A stretch of 64,000 nt of DNA from Yinghuangia sp051388915 (GTDB taxonomy: Bacteria; Actinomycetota; Actinomycetes; Streptomycetales; Streptomycetaceae). Below the pieces are notes generated by a model, which was not told the origin of the DNA, did no database searches, and saw nothing but the letters and a program-made list of their open reading frames with translations. The translations under genes and the position numbers were made by a program. Below are positions 51,611 to 59,800 of the stretch, piece after piece (the first letter of the stretch is position 1; every line of letters starts with the position of its first letter). The stretch is from NCBI RefSeq assembly GCF_051388915.1, contig NZ_JBPKBH010000029.1, forward strand, positions 48,444-112,443, given 5' to 3'.

Positions 51611-52585
51611 ATGCCGACGACACGGGGCGTTGCCCGTCAGGGAGCCGATCGGGTCGCCGCCTCGCGTACGCGGAAGGCCGCGGATGCGGAGCGCGACACA
51701 GTCGGTGTGTACCTGGACGAGATCAGCCGGACGAAGCTGCTGGACGCGGCGCGCGAGGTCGAGCTGTCGCAGGCCATAGAGGCCGGGCTGTTCGCCGAAC
51801 ACCTTTTGCGCGACGGGGAGTTCCCCAAGGGCGTGACCGAGGAGGAGTTGCGGGCGCTCGTTGCGGACGGGCACAAGGCGAAGGACGAGTTCATCCGCGC
51901 GAACCTGCGGCTGGTGGTGTCCGTGGCACGGCGCTACCCGCGGAGCGGCATGCCGTTCCTGGACCTGGTGCAGGAAGGGAACGTCGGCCTCGTGCGGGCG
52001 GTCGAGAAGTTTGACTACCTGAAGGGGTTCAAGTTCTCGACATACGCGACGTGGTGGATCCGTCAGGCGATCACCCGCGCGATGGCGGACCAGGCGCGTA
52101 CCGTGCGGCTGCCCGTCCACCTGGTCGAGGAGCTGGGCAAGATCCGCCGTGTGCAGCGCGAGTTCGCCCGCGACCACGGGCATGAGCCGGACTTCGCGGA
52201 GATCGCGGAGACGCTGGGCTCGACCCCGGAGCGGATCGCGGACGTGCTGGGCTGGGCGCGCGACCCGATCAGCCTCGACAGCCCGGTGGGCGACGACGGC
52301 GAGACGGAGTTGGGCGAGCTGGTCCAGGACACGGACCCGGTGACTCCGGAGGACGTCGCGCTGGAGGCGATGGAGCGCCGCCAGATCGCCGAGCTGGTCG
52401 GACGGCTCGACGGGCGTACGGCGACGATCATGAAGGCCCGGTACGGCATGCTCGACGGCAAGCAGCACACGCTGACCGAGGTCGGCAAGCAGCTCGGCCT
52501 GACGCGTGAGCGCATCCGCCAGATCGAGAAGCAGGCGCTGGTCGAACTCCGCCACCTGGCGACCGAGCAGGGGCTGGCGGCCTGA
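51611..52585 (+). CDS. Group 2 RNA polymerase sigma factor (HrdD/HrdA-like)
   Basis: 324 aa. Region 1.2 (DTVGVYLDEISRTKLLDAAREVELSQAIEAG), region 2 (FIRANLRLVVSVARRYPRSGMPFLDLVQEGNVGLVRAVEKFD, FSTYATWWIRQAI), region 3 and region 4 HTH (TLTEVGKQLGLTRERIRQIEKQAL) are complete. It lacks the long acidic N-terminus of the principal sigma HrdB, so it is a non-essential group 2 member. ATG 51611 is 5-12 nt after AGCGAGGG. Its promoter specificity should overlap the TTGAC/TANNNT class seen nearby. Confidence 0.93.
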   Translation: MPTTRGVARQGADRVAASRTRKAADAERDTVGVYLDEISRTKLLDAAREVELSQAIEAGLFAEHLLRDGEFPKGVTEEELRALVADGHKAKDEFIRANLRLVVSVARRYPRSGMPFLDLVQEGNVGLVRAVEKFDYLKGFKFSTYATWWIRQAITRAMADQARTVRLPVHLVEELGKIRRVQREFARDHGHEPDFAEIAETLGSTPERIADVLGWARDPISLDSPVGDDGETELGELVQDTDPVTPEDVALEAMERRQIAELVGRLDGRTATIMKARYGMLDGKQHTLTEVGKQLGLTRERIRQIEKQALVELRHLATEQGLAA

Positions 52586-52626
52586 GGGTCCCTGCGTGGA
52601 GCCGCTTTCCACGACTACGACCACGA

Positions 52627-52655
52627 CCCCGGGACCGGCCCCGAGCCTCCCGGGG
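52627..52655. terminator. Terminator after the sigma gene
   Basis: CCCCGGGA (52627-52634) / TCCCGGGG (52648-52655). Confidence 0.65.
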
Positions 52656-52769
52656 CCGCGGTGTGTGTGAGCGATGGAGCGGTTGCGGTCGTACGGCAGG
52701 CTGAAGTGGGCTGCTTAAGTGTGTGGCGGGCGTACGGCCGCGGAGTCGAGGAAAGGTGGCGGGTGGGCT

Positions 52770-53033
52770 GTGGCGGAGCGGGAGGTAGCGGGGGCCGGTG
52801 AGGCGGGCGGGCCTTCAGGGGCCAGTGCTCCCGAGGGCGGGCGTCCGAGGACTGGGCGGGATCTCTTCGGGCGGGATCTCTTTGGGTTCGAGGGACGTGA
52901 CCTGTTGCCTGATGCGACCGCGGACGAGCGGGACGGGGGCTGGGGCGACGAGCGCGGTGCGGGCGGCGCCTCCTCGGATGGTGCTGATGACCTGAGGCGC
53001 TTCTTGGATGAGAAGCCGCCGCATCATTTGTGA
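52770..53033 (+). CDS. Small acidic hypothetical protein
   Basis: 87 aa from GTG 52770 (in-frame GTG 52719 also possible). Gly/Asp-rich and disordered, with a repeated GRDLFGRDLFGFEGRDLL segment and the end DDLRRFLDEKPPHHL. The C-terminus looks like a conserved streptomycete tail, which is the main reason to accept it. Function unknown. Confidence 0.5.
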   Translation: MAEREVAGAGEAGGPSGASAPEGGRPRTGRDLFGRDLFGFEGRDLLPDATADERDGGWGDERGAGGASSDGADDLRRFLDEKPPHHL

Positions 53034-53060
53034 CCGGTGAGTGGTTCCCACGGATGGGTA

Positions 53061-53088
53061 GGGCCGCAGATCTTCTGGTCTGCGGCCC
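53061..53088. terminator. Bidirectional terminator
   Basis: GGGCCGCAGA / TCTGCGGCCC 10-bp arms with an 8-nt loop, upstream of the convergent mscL stop. Confidence 0.85.
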
Positions 53089-53110
53089 TTGAGCATGTCC
53101 GGCTGCGGGG

Positions 53111-53608
53111 TCAGGAGGTGCTGGGCCGCGGGTTGTTGCGGCTGCTGCCGCCGGAACCGCCGTCGGAGTCGTCGTTGCCGTCGCCGGCGGCCGTGCGCTG
53201 GGCGGCCAGGAGGTCGCGGATCTCGGTGAGGAGCTCGTTGTCGGTGAGCTTCTCCTTCCTGGCCTGGCCGAGTGCCCGGGCGCGGCGGTCCATCCAGTGG
53301 TTGAGCGGCATGACGAAGCAGAAGTAGACGACCGCAGCGGTGATGACGAAGGTCAGCAGCGCCCCGAGGACCTGGCCCCAGAGGATGTAGACGCCTTCGG
53401 TGACGTTGCCGGAGTCGTCGGTGGTGCAGGGGCCCTTCAGGCAGGACTTGTAGTTGTCGAGCGCCTGGGTGCCGATGGCTCCGACCAGGGGGTTGATGAC
53501 GCCCCGGACGAACGCGTTGACGACGGTCGTGAACGCCGCGCCGATGACCACGGCAACGGCCAGGTCGATGACGTTGCCGCGCATCAGGAACTTCTTGAAG
53601 CCACCCAT
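53111..53608 (-). CDS. mscL: Large-conductance mechanosensitive channel
   Basis: 165 aa. TM1 begins FLMRGNVIDLAVAVVIGAAFTTVVNAFV, TM2 is GALLTFVITAAVVYFCFVMPLNHWM. The C-terminal helix bundle has KEKLTDNELLTEIRDLLAAQ, then a Gly/Ser/Asn tail. The periplasmic loop (about residues 45-80) is long and carries two cysteines (SCLKGPC), which could form a disulfide. It opens on membrane tension in hypo-osmotic shock. ATG 53608. Confidence 0.95.
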   Translation of the reverse strand: MGGFKKFLMRGNVIDLAVAVVIGAAFTTVVNAFVRGVINPLVGAIGTQALDNYKSCLKGPCTTDDSGNVTEGVYILWGQVLGALLTFVITAAVVYFCFVMPLNHWMDRRARALGQARKEKLTDNELLTEIRDLLAAQRTAAGDGNDDSDGGSGGSSRNNPRPSTS

Positions 53609-53754
53609 CGGCGGGTCCCCTCCATCGGGTTGTGGTGTGGACGCTGCCCCAGCGGCCTTGGCCGGGCCGAGGGGCGGTCCGACTTTTGCCCAATCGGACT
53701 ATTGGAGCAAATGGTTCCAATTTCTCATGTGGAACAACCCGAAGGATTCTGGCG

Positions 53755-54501
53755 TTAGTTGCTCTCTGTCGCAACCGCGCCACTCTGCGTGGTCCGAATT
53801 GTGTACGTGAGCGGGCCGGCTGCCGCGGCGCCCGCGATCGCCGCGGCGGCCTCAGGGCTGACGGACAGGATCAACAGGCCCCCGGTACGGTCCTCGCCCG
53901 TGTCCGGGCGGGCCAGCACAGCGGCGGCGCCTGCCACGACACGGGCTTGCGGCGGGGCGGGACCACCGGTGGCCGGCAAGGTAACTGACGGCCCGTCGGA
54001 TGTCCGCGCGGCCAGGACGTCGATGCGGTCGCCGGGGCGCAGGAGGCGCGCCGCGTCGGGGTCGGCAAAGCGGACCGGCAGGGCGACGGTGCCCGGCAAA
54101 CCACGCAACTGCGGCCCCACGAGCCGGACATCGGTCAGCGGCTCGCCCCGCCGTACTGCCGCGGCGAGCGGGCGCCCGCGCGCGTCGGCGAGGCGGCGCA
54201 ACGCATGGTCGGGGACGGCGTCGGGCGGCAGCCGTGCGGTACGGACGTCCCGTGGCCCGAGCACGAGCCCCGTGTCGAGGTCGCGCGCCGCGACCAGGAC
54301 CGGGACGGACGGCGGGGCGGGTGGACGGGCCACGGCGACGCCGGCGGCCACCGAAAGGGCGGCGGCGAGCGCGGCCAGGGGGCGCCGACGTCGCGCGACG
54401 AACATGCGGAGCGCGCGCAGGCGCTTTCGGAATGGTTGGCGCTGGGACGGTGGCAGCGGCTGGGTTGTCGGGCGGGGCGGCCCGGCAGCGGAGCGGAACA
54501 T
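53755..54501 (-). CDS. SAF-domain (CpaB/FlgA-like) protein
   Basis: 248 aa. A basic cytoplasmic start, one transmembrane helix (PLAALAAALSVAAGVAVA), then an extracytoplasmic SAF domain (VPVLVAARDLDTGLVLGPRDVRTARLPPDAV, AAVRRGEPLTDVRLV) and an RcpC/CpaB-like segment (LPVRFADPDAARLLRPGDRIDVLAA). Relatives are pilus-assembly CpaB proteins, but no tad genes are visible here, so the streptomycete role is open. ATG 54501; an in-frame ATG lies slightly upstream. Confidence 0.85.
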   Translation of the reverse strand: MFRSAAGPPRPTTQPLPPSQRQPFRKRLRALRMFVARRRRPLAALAAALSVAAGVAVARPPAPPSVPVLVAARDLDTGLVLGPRDVRTARLPPDAVPDHALRRLADARGRPLAAAVRRGEPLTDVRLVGPQLRGLPGTVALPVRFADPDAARLLRPGDRIDVLAARTSDGPSVTLPATGGPAPPQARVVAGAAAVLARPDTGEDRTGGLLILSVSPEAAAAIAGAAAAGPLTYTIRTTQSGAVATESN

Positions 54502-54948
54502 CGCGAACTCCCATGGCTCGAAGGGAGGAGCGCGGGCGGTGCGCTGCCTCGTGCTTCTACGGTGCGGGAGGTCGGGAGGGTCGCCGGACCATCGGGCGGA
54601 ATCTGTGGATAACCCGGTGCCTGTGGACAGCGCTTTCGCTCGAACGGGGGATGGCGGCGACGGCGCGGGTGTGAATCTGCCGTGAGAAGGCAGCGGAACA
54701 CGAACGCCCCGGGCGATCCGCAAGGACCGTCCGAGGCGTTCACATGACGATGATGTGTGGGCTTATGCGCCTATGTATGCGCCTGTAGAGCCGGGACCGG
54801 GACCGGGAGCGAGAAGCTCAAGTGCCCGGGGACTTCGGATGCGCGCGCCGCGAAGCCATCGAGGCGTGCGTCCCGGACCGAACCGCGTGCCGCGAAGCCG
54901 CCGAGGCGTACGTCCCGGACCGAACCGCTCGGAACGCGCCCCCGCCGC
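54502..54948. other. Spacer with a two-copy direct repeat
   Basis: 447 bp, no gene. Two 38-bp near-identical units, 54849-54886 and 54891-54928 (period 42), lie just beyond the MTA phosphorylase stop. Confidence 0.7.
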
Positions 54949-55818
54949 CTACTCCGGTCGCGGTACGTCGTCCGCCCCGCACGCGCAGGTGCGCGTGACC
55001 GGCATCGCCGTGACGACGTCGAACAGCAGCGTCCGCAGGCGTCCGACGTTCTTCGCGAAGACCTCCAGGACCTCCGCGTGCGTCACGCCCTCGCCCGCCT
55101 CGACGCCCGCGTCCAGGTCGGTGACCAGGGCGATCGCCGTGAAGCACAGGCCGAGCTCACGCGCCAGGACGGCTTCGGGGTGGCCGGTCATGCCGACGAT
55201 CGACCAGCCCTGCGCGCCGTACCAGCGCGATTCGGCGCGGGTCGAGAAGCGCGGGCCCTCGATGACGACGAGGGTGCCGCCGTCCACCGGGTCCCAGTCG
55301 GCCGCGCGGGCCGTGGACACCGCGACCTCACGCCCGGACGGGCAGTACGGGTCGGCGAACGACGTGTGCACCACCGGTGCGGGGAGGCCGTCGAAGTACG
55401 TCTGCACGCGCCCGGACGTACGGTCCACCATCTGGTCCGGCACCACCAGCGTGCCCGGGCCCAACTCGGCCTGGAGCCCGCCCGTCGCACACGGCGCCAG
55501 CACCTGGGTCACCCCGGCCGCGCGCAGCGCCCACAGGTTGGCCCGGTAGTTGATGCGGTGCGGGGGGATCGCGTGGTCCCGTCCGTGACGCGGCAGGAAC
55601 GCCACGCGGCGGCCGCTGATCTCGCCGATGAACAGCGAGTCGCTCGGCGCACCGTAGGGCGTGTCGACGCGCACCTCGGTGACGTCGTCCAGGAACGCGT
55701 AGAACCCGGAGCCGCCGATCACGCCGATCTCGGCGGGGGCGACACCCTCGGGAAGCACCCCCTGGGACGCGGACGAGGCAGCGGGCGAGGCAGCGGACGG
55801 AGTCTCGGCAGTCGTCAC
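54949..55818 (-). CDS. mtnP: S-methyl-5'-thioadenosine phosphorylase
   Basis: 289 aa purine/MTA phosphorylase: MTA + phosphate gives adenine + methylthioribose-1-phosphate, the first step in recovering methionine sulfur. Signatures: IGVIGGSGFYAFL, RHGRDHAIPPHRINYRANLWAL, TLVVIEGPRFSTRAES, GMTGHPEAVLARELGLCFTAIALVTDLDAGVE. An Ala/Ser-rich N-terminal extension of about 25 residues precedes the core. GTG 55818, 15 nt after the FmdB stop, so co-transcribed. Enzyme class is firm; MTA over other purine nucleosides is from the family. Confidence 0.92.
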   Translation of the reverse strand: MTTAETPSAASPAASSASQGVLPEGVAPAEIGVIGGSGFYAFLDDVTEVRVDTPYGAPSDSLFIGEISGRRVAFLPRHGRDHAIPPHRINYRANLWALRAAGVTQVLAPCATGGLQAELGPGTLVVPDQMVDRTSGRVQTYFDGLPAPVVHTSFADPYCPSGREVAVSTARAADWDPVDGGTLVVIEGPRFSTRAESRWYGAQGWSIVGMTGHPEAVLARELGLCFTAIALVTDLDAGVEAGEGVTHAEVLEVFAKNVGRLRTLLFDVVTAMPVTRTCACGADDVPRPE

Positions 55819-55833
55819 GTCGTCACCGCGCCG

Positions 55834-56178
55834 TCAGGAGGCGGCGGCCGCGGACGGCGTCGAGGACGCCCCCGACGAGGACGACGAAGACGACGAAGAC
55901 GTCCCCGATGTCGAGGACGACGAAGACGACGAGCCCTCGGACGAGGACGACGCCGAGGCGGTGGACGCGTTCGCCGCGGGAACCGTAGACGAGCTGGAGC
56001 CGCCGCGGCTGTCGGTCCGGTAGAAGCCGGAGCCCTTGAACACCACGCCCACGGCCGAGAACACCTTGCGCAACCGCCCCTGGCAGGCGGGGCACTCGGT
56101 GAGCGCGTCGTCCGTGAACTTCTGGACGGCCTCAAGGCCCTCGCCACAAGCGGTGCACTGGTATTGGTACGTCGGCAC
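55834..56178 (-). CDS. FmdB family zinc ribbon protein with Ser-rich tail
   Basis: 114 aa. YQYQCTACGEGLEAVQKFTDDALTECPACQGRLRKVFSAVGVVFKGSGFY is the FmdB zinc ribbon (two CxxC). The last 55 residues are nearly all Ser/Thr/Ala/Gly and disordered. Probably a regulatory or RNA/protein-binding zinc ribbon; role unknown. GTG 56178 follows AAGGAGGACC. In one operon with mtnP. Confidence 0.9.
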   Translation of the reverse strand: MPTYQYQCTACGEGLEAVQKFTDDALTECPACQGRLRKVFSAVGVVFKGSGFYRTDSRGGSSSSTVPAANASTASASSSSEGSSSSSSSTSGTSSSSSSSSSGASSTPSAAAAS

Positions 56179-56215
56179 GGTCAGGTCCTCCTTCGCAAGA
56201 CAGGTGCTGGCACTC

Positions 56216-57466
56216 TCACCTGCCGAGTGCCAATGGTGCAGCATCCACCGGAGTTACGTCCACCACGGTCCGCTTGGCGGGCAGCAAAGCGCGCCTTCCG
56301 AGCGTCACCACGAGCAGCCCGACAGCTGCGGAACCGAAGGTCAGCACGAAGGCGGGGCTCGCCCCGAACCCGTCCGTCACAATTCCCGCAAATGTCGAGC
56401 CGAACGCCAGCCCGAGGCCGATCGCGCCGGTCAGCCAGGTGAACGCCTCGGTTTTGGCGTCCGCCGGCACCAGGCCCTCCACCAGCGTGTAGCCGGTGAT
56501 GATCGTCGGTGCCAGAGCCAGTCCGCAGACGAGTGCGACCGGCACCATGACTGCGATGTTCGGTACCGCCCACAACGGCGCCGTACCGACCGCAAGTGCC
56601 GCGAACGTCGCCGTCAGGCGCCGCTCGGCCGTCCCGCGCCACGCCATGGCCCCGTACGCCGCACCGGCGATCAAACTGCCGCCCGCGAACACCGCGTACA
56701 GGGCGCCGGCCAGCCCGGCACGTCCCGACTCCTCCGCGAAGGCGGTGATCGCGACCTGCGTGCTCCCGAACACCGCCCCGATGCACACAAACGCGCCGAC
56801 CAGCACCTTTACTCCCGCGACGCGGATGGCGGAGGAATGCGGGGCGTCCTCGGCGGTACGCCGCCTCGGCGCGGGCGCCGTGGAGCGCTGCGCCGCGAAG
56901 GCCAGCGAGCCCACCACGGTCAGTACGGCCTCGACGGCCAGTCCGAATCCCGGGTCGACGCCGGTGGCCAGGAAGGTCGCGACGACCGGGCCGACGACGA
57001 AGGTGAACTCGTCGGTGACCGACTCGAAGGCAAACGCGGTCGGCAGCAGAGGCTGCCCCTCCAACTTGGCCACCCAGCGGGCCCGGACCATCGAGCCGAT
57101 CTGCGGCACAGATGCACCGGCCGCAATAGCGGTGACGAACAGGGTCCACGTGGGGGTGTCAGCCTTCGCACAGGCGATCAGCGCGGCGACCGACATGCCG
57201 TGCAGCAGCGCGCCGGGCACGAGTACGGCGGCCTGGCCGTACCGGTCCGCGAGCCGTCCCGTCTGCGGGCCGACCACCGACAGCGCGACCGCCATAGCCG
57301 CGGACACGGCACCCGCGATGCCGTACGACCCGGTTGTGTCCTTGACCAGCAGCACAATCCCGAGGCCGAGCATCGCGTACGGCAGACGCGCGACAAGGCC
57401 GGGGGTGAGGAAACGCCACGCGGACGGTGTCCGCAGCAGCGTCGTGTACGTCGATATCACGCGCAC
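56216..57466 (-). CDS. MFS transporter
   Basis: 416 aa from GTG 57466 (GTG 57460 is close by). 12 predicted helices: FLTPGLVARLPYAMLGLGIVLLV opens it, GPQTGRLADRYGQAAVL is motif A, and SVTDEFTFVVGPVVATFLAT is a typical sixth-helix region of the YceL/NreB-like streptomycete MFS proteins. Substrate not inferable. 37 nt upstream of fmdB, so it may lead the fmdB-mtnP transcript. Confidence 0.88.
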   Translation of the reverse strand: MRVISTYTTLLRTPSAWRFLTPGLVARLPYAMLGLGIVLLVKDTTGSYGIAGAVSAAMAVALSVVGPQTGRLADRYGQAAVLVPGALLHGMSVAALIACAKADTPTWTLFVTAIAAGASVPQIGSMVRARWVAKLEGQPLLPTAFAFESVTDEFTFVVGPVVATFLATGVDPGFGLAVEAVLTVVGSLAFAAQRSTAPAPRRRTAEDAPHSSAIRVAGVKVLVGAFVCIGAVFGSTQVAITAFAEESGRAGLAGALYAVFAGGSLIAGAAYGAMAWRGTAERRLTATFAALAVGTAPLWAVPNIAVMVPVALVCGLALAPTIITGYTLVEGLVPADAKTEAFTWLTGAIGLGLAFGSTFAGIVTDGFGASPAFVLTFGSAAVGLLVVTLGRRALLPAKRTVVDVTPVDAAPLALGR

Positions 57467-57731
57467 CGACCCCCGAAGGGCCGGTCGTCGCGCGGAACGG
57501 GCCGACTGATCGGCACGGCTTTTCTGCTTCCTGCCGCCTGGTAGCGCACAGGGGGTCCGCCCCGGTGCGCCGAGAGCTGTCCTCAACGCGTCGACCGGGG
57601 TAGATACCGGCCCCGACCTGCGAGAACCAGGTCACGGGGGCAACGGCCGCCGAGCGGTCACGCCAGCCCTGCGTCAGGCAGAGTTGGTCGGTGGCACTGC
57701 TGTTTACTGCTAAATAGTACAGCGTTCCCAC

Positions 57732-59228
57732 TCAGTGCCCGTGCTCGCCGAACCACCCCGCCAGCTTGCCGCCCCGGCTGACCGCCCGCAGCCGCCGTTC
57801 CGCCGCGTCGCGCACGTCCTCGGTCGTCACCACCAGCAGCTCGTCCTCGCGCTGCAACACCGTCGTCGGCCCGGGCACGAAGCTCTCGTCCCCGCGTACG
57901 ACCAATGTCACCGCCGCCCCCCGCGGCAGCCGCAGTTCGTTGATCTCCACACCGTGTATGCGCGAACCCTGCGGCACGTGGACCGACAACAGGTGCCCGC
58001 GCAACTTGTCCAGCGGCGCGGATTCCACACCCAGGTCCTCCGCCTGCGGCTTGCCGCCGAAGCCGACCCGGTGCGCGATCCACGGCAGTGTCGGCCCCTG
58101 CACGATGGTGAACACCACCACCAGCACAAAGGTGATGTTGAACAACCGCCGCGCGTCCGTGACTCCCTCGACGATGGGGATCGTGGCGAGCACAATCGGC
58201 ACGGCTCCGCGCAGGCCCGCCCACGACAAGATGATCTGCTCGCGCCACGGCACCCGGAACGGCAGCGTGGAGACGATGACCGACATGGGCCTCGCGAGCA
58301 GCAGCAGGACCGTCCCGATCACCAGAGCGGGCACCACGGCACCGCCCAGTTCGTGCGGGTTCACCAACAAGCCCAGCAGGACGAAGAGTCCGATCTGCGC
58401 GATCCAGCCCACGCCCTCCGCGAACCCGCGCGTGGCCGCCTTGTGCGGCAGTGCCGAGTTGCCCAGCACAAGGGCCGCGAGGTAGCACGCCAGGAAGCCG
58501 CTGCCGTGTGCCAGCGCACCCGCCGCATATGCCAGTACGCACAGGGCGATGACTGCGATCGGATACAGGCCGGACGCCGGCAGGGCGATGTGCCGCAGCC
58601 CCCATGCGCCGATCTTCCCGATCGCGATGCCGATCGCGAAGCCGATCGCCAGTTCGAGGATGATCTCGGCGACCACCTGGTACCACGGGTGCGATCCGGC
58701 GTGCGCGAAGGTCACCACGAGGATGACCACCGGTGCGTCGTTGAAGCCCGATTCGGCCTCCAGCAGCCCGGTGAGCCGCTTGGGCAGGGGCAGCGTACGC
58801 AGCACCGAGAACACCGCCGCCGCGTCCGTGGACGACACGATCGCGCCCATCAGGATGGCGGTCGACCAGTTGACGTCCAGCACGAACTTCGCCGCGAACG
58901 CCACGATTCCGACGCTCACCCCGACGCCGACCGTCGACAGGACGGCCGCCGCCGGCACGGCCGGTTTGATCTGCTGCCAATTGGTGCTGATCCCGCCCTC
59001 GGTCAGGATCAGCACGAGCGCGGCATAACTCAGGGTCTGCGTGAGCTCGGCGTTGTTGAACGAGAGGCCGAGGACGTCGCCGCCGATCAGCACCCCTATG
59101 CCGAGGTAGATCAGAAGGCTCGGCATGCCCGTGCGCGTCGCGAGCCGGACCGCGATCACCGCGACCAGCATGACCAGTGCACCGAGGGCGAGAACGTTGT
59201 TCAGCTCGTCCACGGACACGAACGGCAC
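57732..59228 (-). CDS. K+(Na+)/H+ antiporter, CPA1 family, with C-terminal TrkA-C domain
   Basis: 498 aa. About 12 transmembrane helices (LLIYLGIGVLIGGD, GAIVSSTDAAAVFSVLRTLPLP, ESGFNDAPVVILVV with the ND ion-binding pair, SWAGLRGAVPIVLATIP). Then a cytoplasmic TrkA-C/RCK_C domain (about 405-480: LRGHLLSVHVPQGSRIHGVEINELRLPRGAAVTLVVRGDE). This matches NhaP2/CvrA-type potassium-proton antiporters controlled by nucleotide or ion binding. GTG 59228 follows GGAGGTGCC. Confidence 0.92.
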   Translation of the reverse strand: MPFVSVDELNNVLALGALVMLVAVIAVRLATRTGMPSLLIYLGIGVLIGGDVLGLSFNNAELTQTLSYAALVLILTEGGISTNWQQIKPAVPAAAVLSTVGVGVSVGIVAFAAKFVLDVNWSTAILMGAIVSSTDAAAVFSVLRTLPLPKRLTGLLEAESGFNDAPVVILVVTFAHAGSHPWYQVVAEIILELAIGFAIGIAIGKIGAWGLRHIALPASGLYPIAVIALCVLAYAAGALAHGSGFLACYLAALVLGNSALPHKAATRGFAEGVGWIAQIGLFVLLGLLVNPHELGGAVVPALVIGTVLLLLARPMSVIVSTLPFRVPWREQIILSWAGLRGAVPIVLATIPIVEGVTDARRLFNITFVLVVVFTIVQGPTLPWIAHRVGFGGKPQAEDLGVESAPLDKLRGHLLSVHVPQGSRIHGVEINELRLPRGAAVTLVVRGDESFVPGPTTVLQREDELLVVTTEDVRDAAERRLRAVSRGGKLAGWFGEHGH

Positions 59229-59800
59229 CTCCGGCGGTCGTCGGTCCGGCCACCATCGACGATCGGACGCGTCGTCATCTTTTCGGGTTTGTTGCTCGGT
59301 TCAGGTCTTGCTTGCTGCCTGGTTCTGGCCTTGCTCAGGTGCGGAGCACCTTGCTCGGGTTCAGAGCAGGAGTCTTGCGTACGTCGGGATCCGCGCGGGT
59401 CAGGTCGCGCCGTGCGTGCCCCCATATGACCGCGTCCCCACACGCGCTCCCCGGGCCCCACCCTTGGACCCGCGCCTGCGGAGGCGCGTCCGAGACGCAC
59501 CGCAGGACAGCCGAGACGACCTCGGCGTCCGATCGCAAGTGCCCCGCAATCCGCCTGCACGGCAAGGACTTTGGCGGGCATTCTCGCGGTACGTCCGGAC
59601 CCACCCGGATGCCCACCGAACAATCCGCGAAAGGTTCCTGACGGGGCATTACCTTCGCCTGGCGAATATTTTACCAAAGTGAAGGATCGGATCGGAGGCG
59701 GCCCTATACCCCGCGGAACGCGCTCCCGAACCACTGCGTCGGTGGCGTGCGCCCCTCCGCTCTAAGGTGTCCCTTGCCGCACCGATCGTGAAGGATCTTG
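59229..59800. other. Divergent intergenic region
   Basis: 572 bp between the antiporter and the acylase. AT-richer promoter-like DNA at 59640-59700. Short CTTGCT-type repetition at 59300-59360. No gene found. Confidence 0.5.

Noticed and set aside
59201..59734. Possible gene in the antiporter-acylase spacer
   Set aside because: Frames on both strands show no consistent codon bias and overlap the likely promoters.
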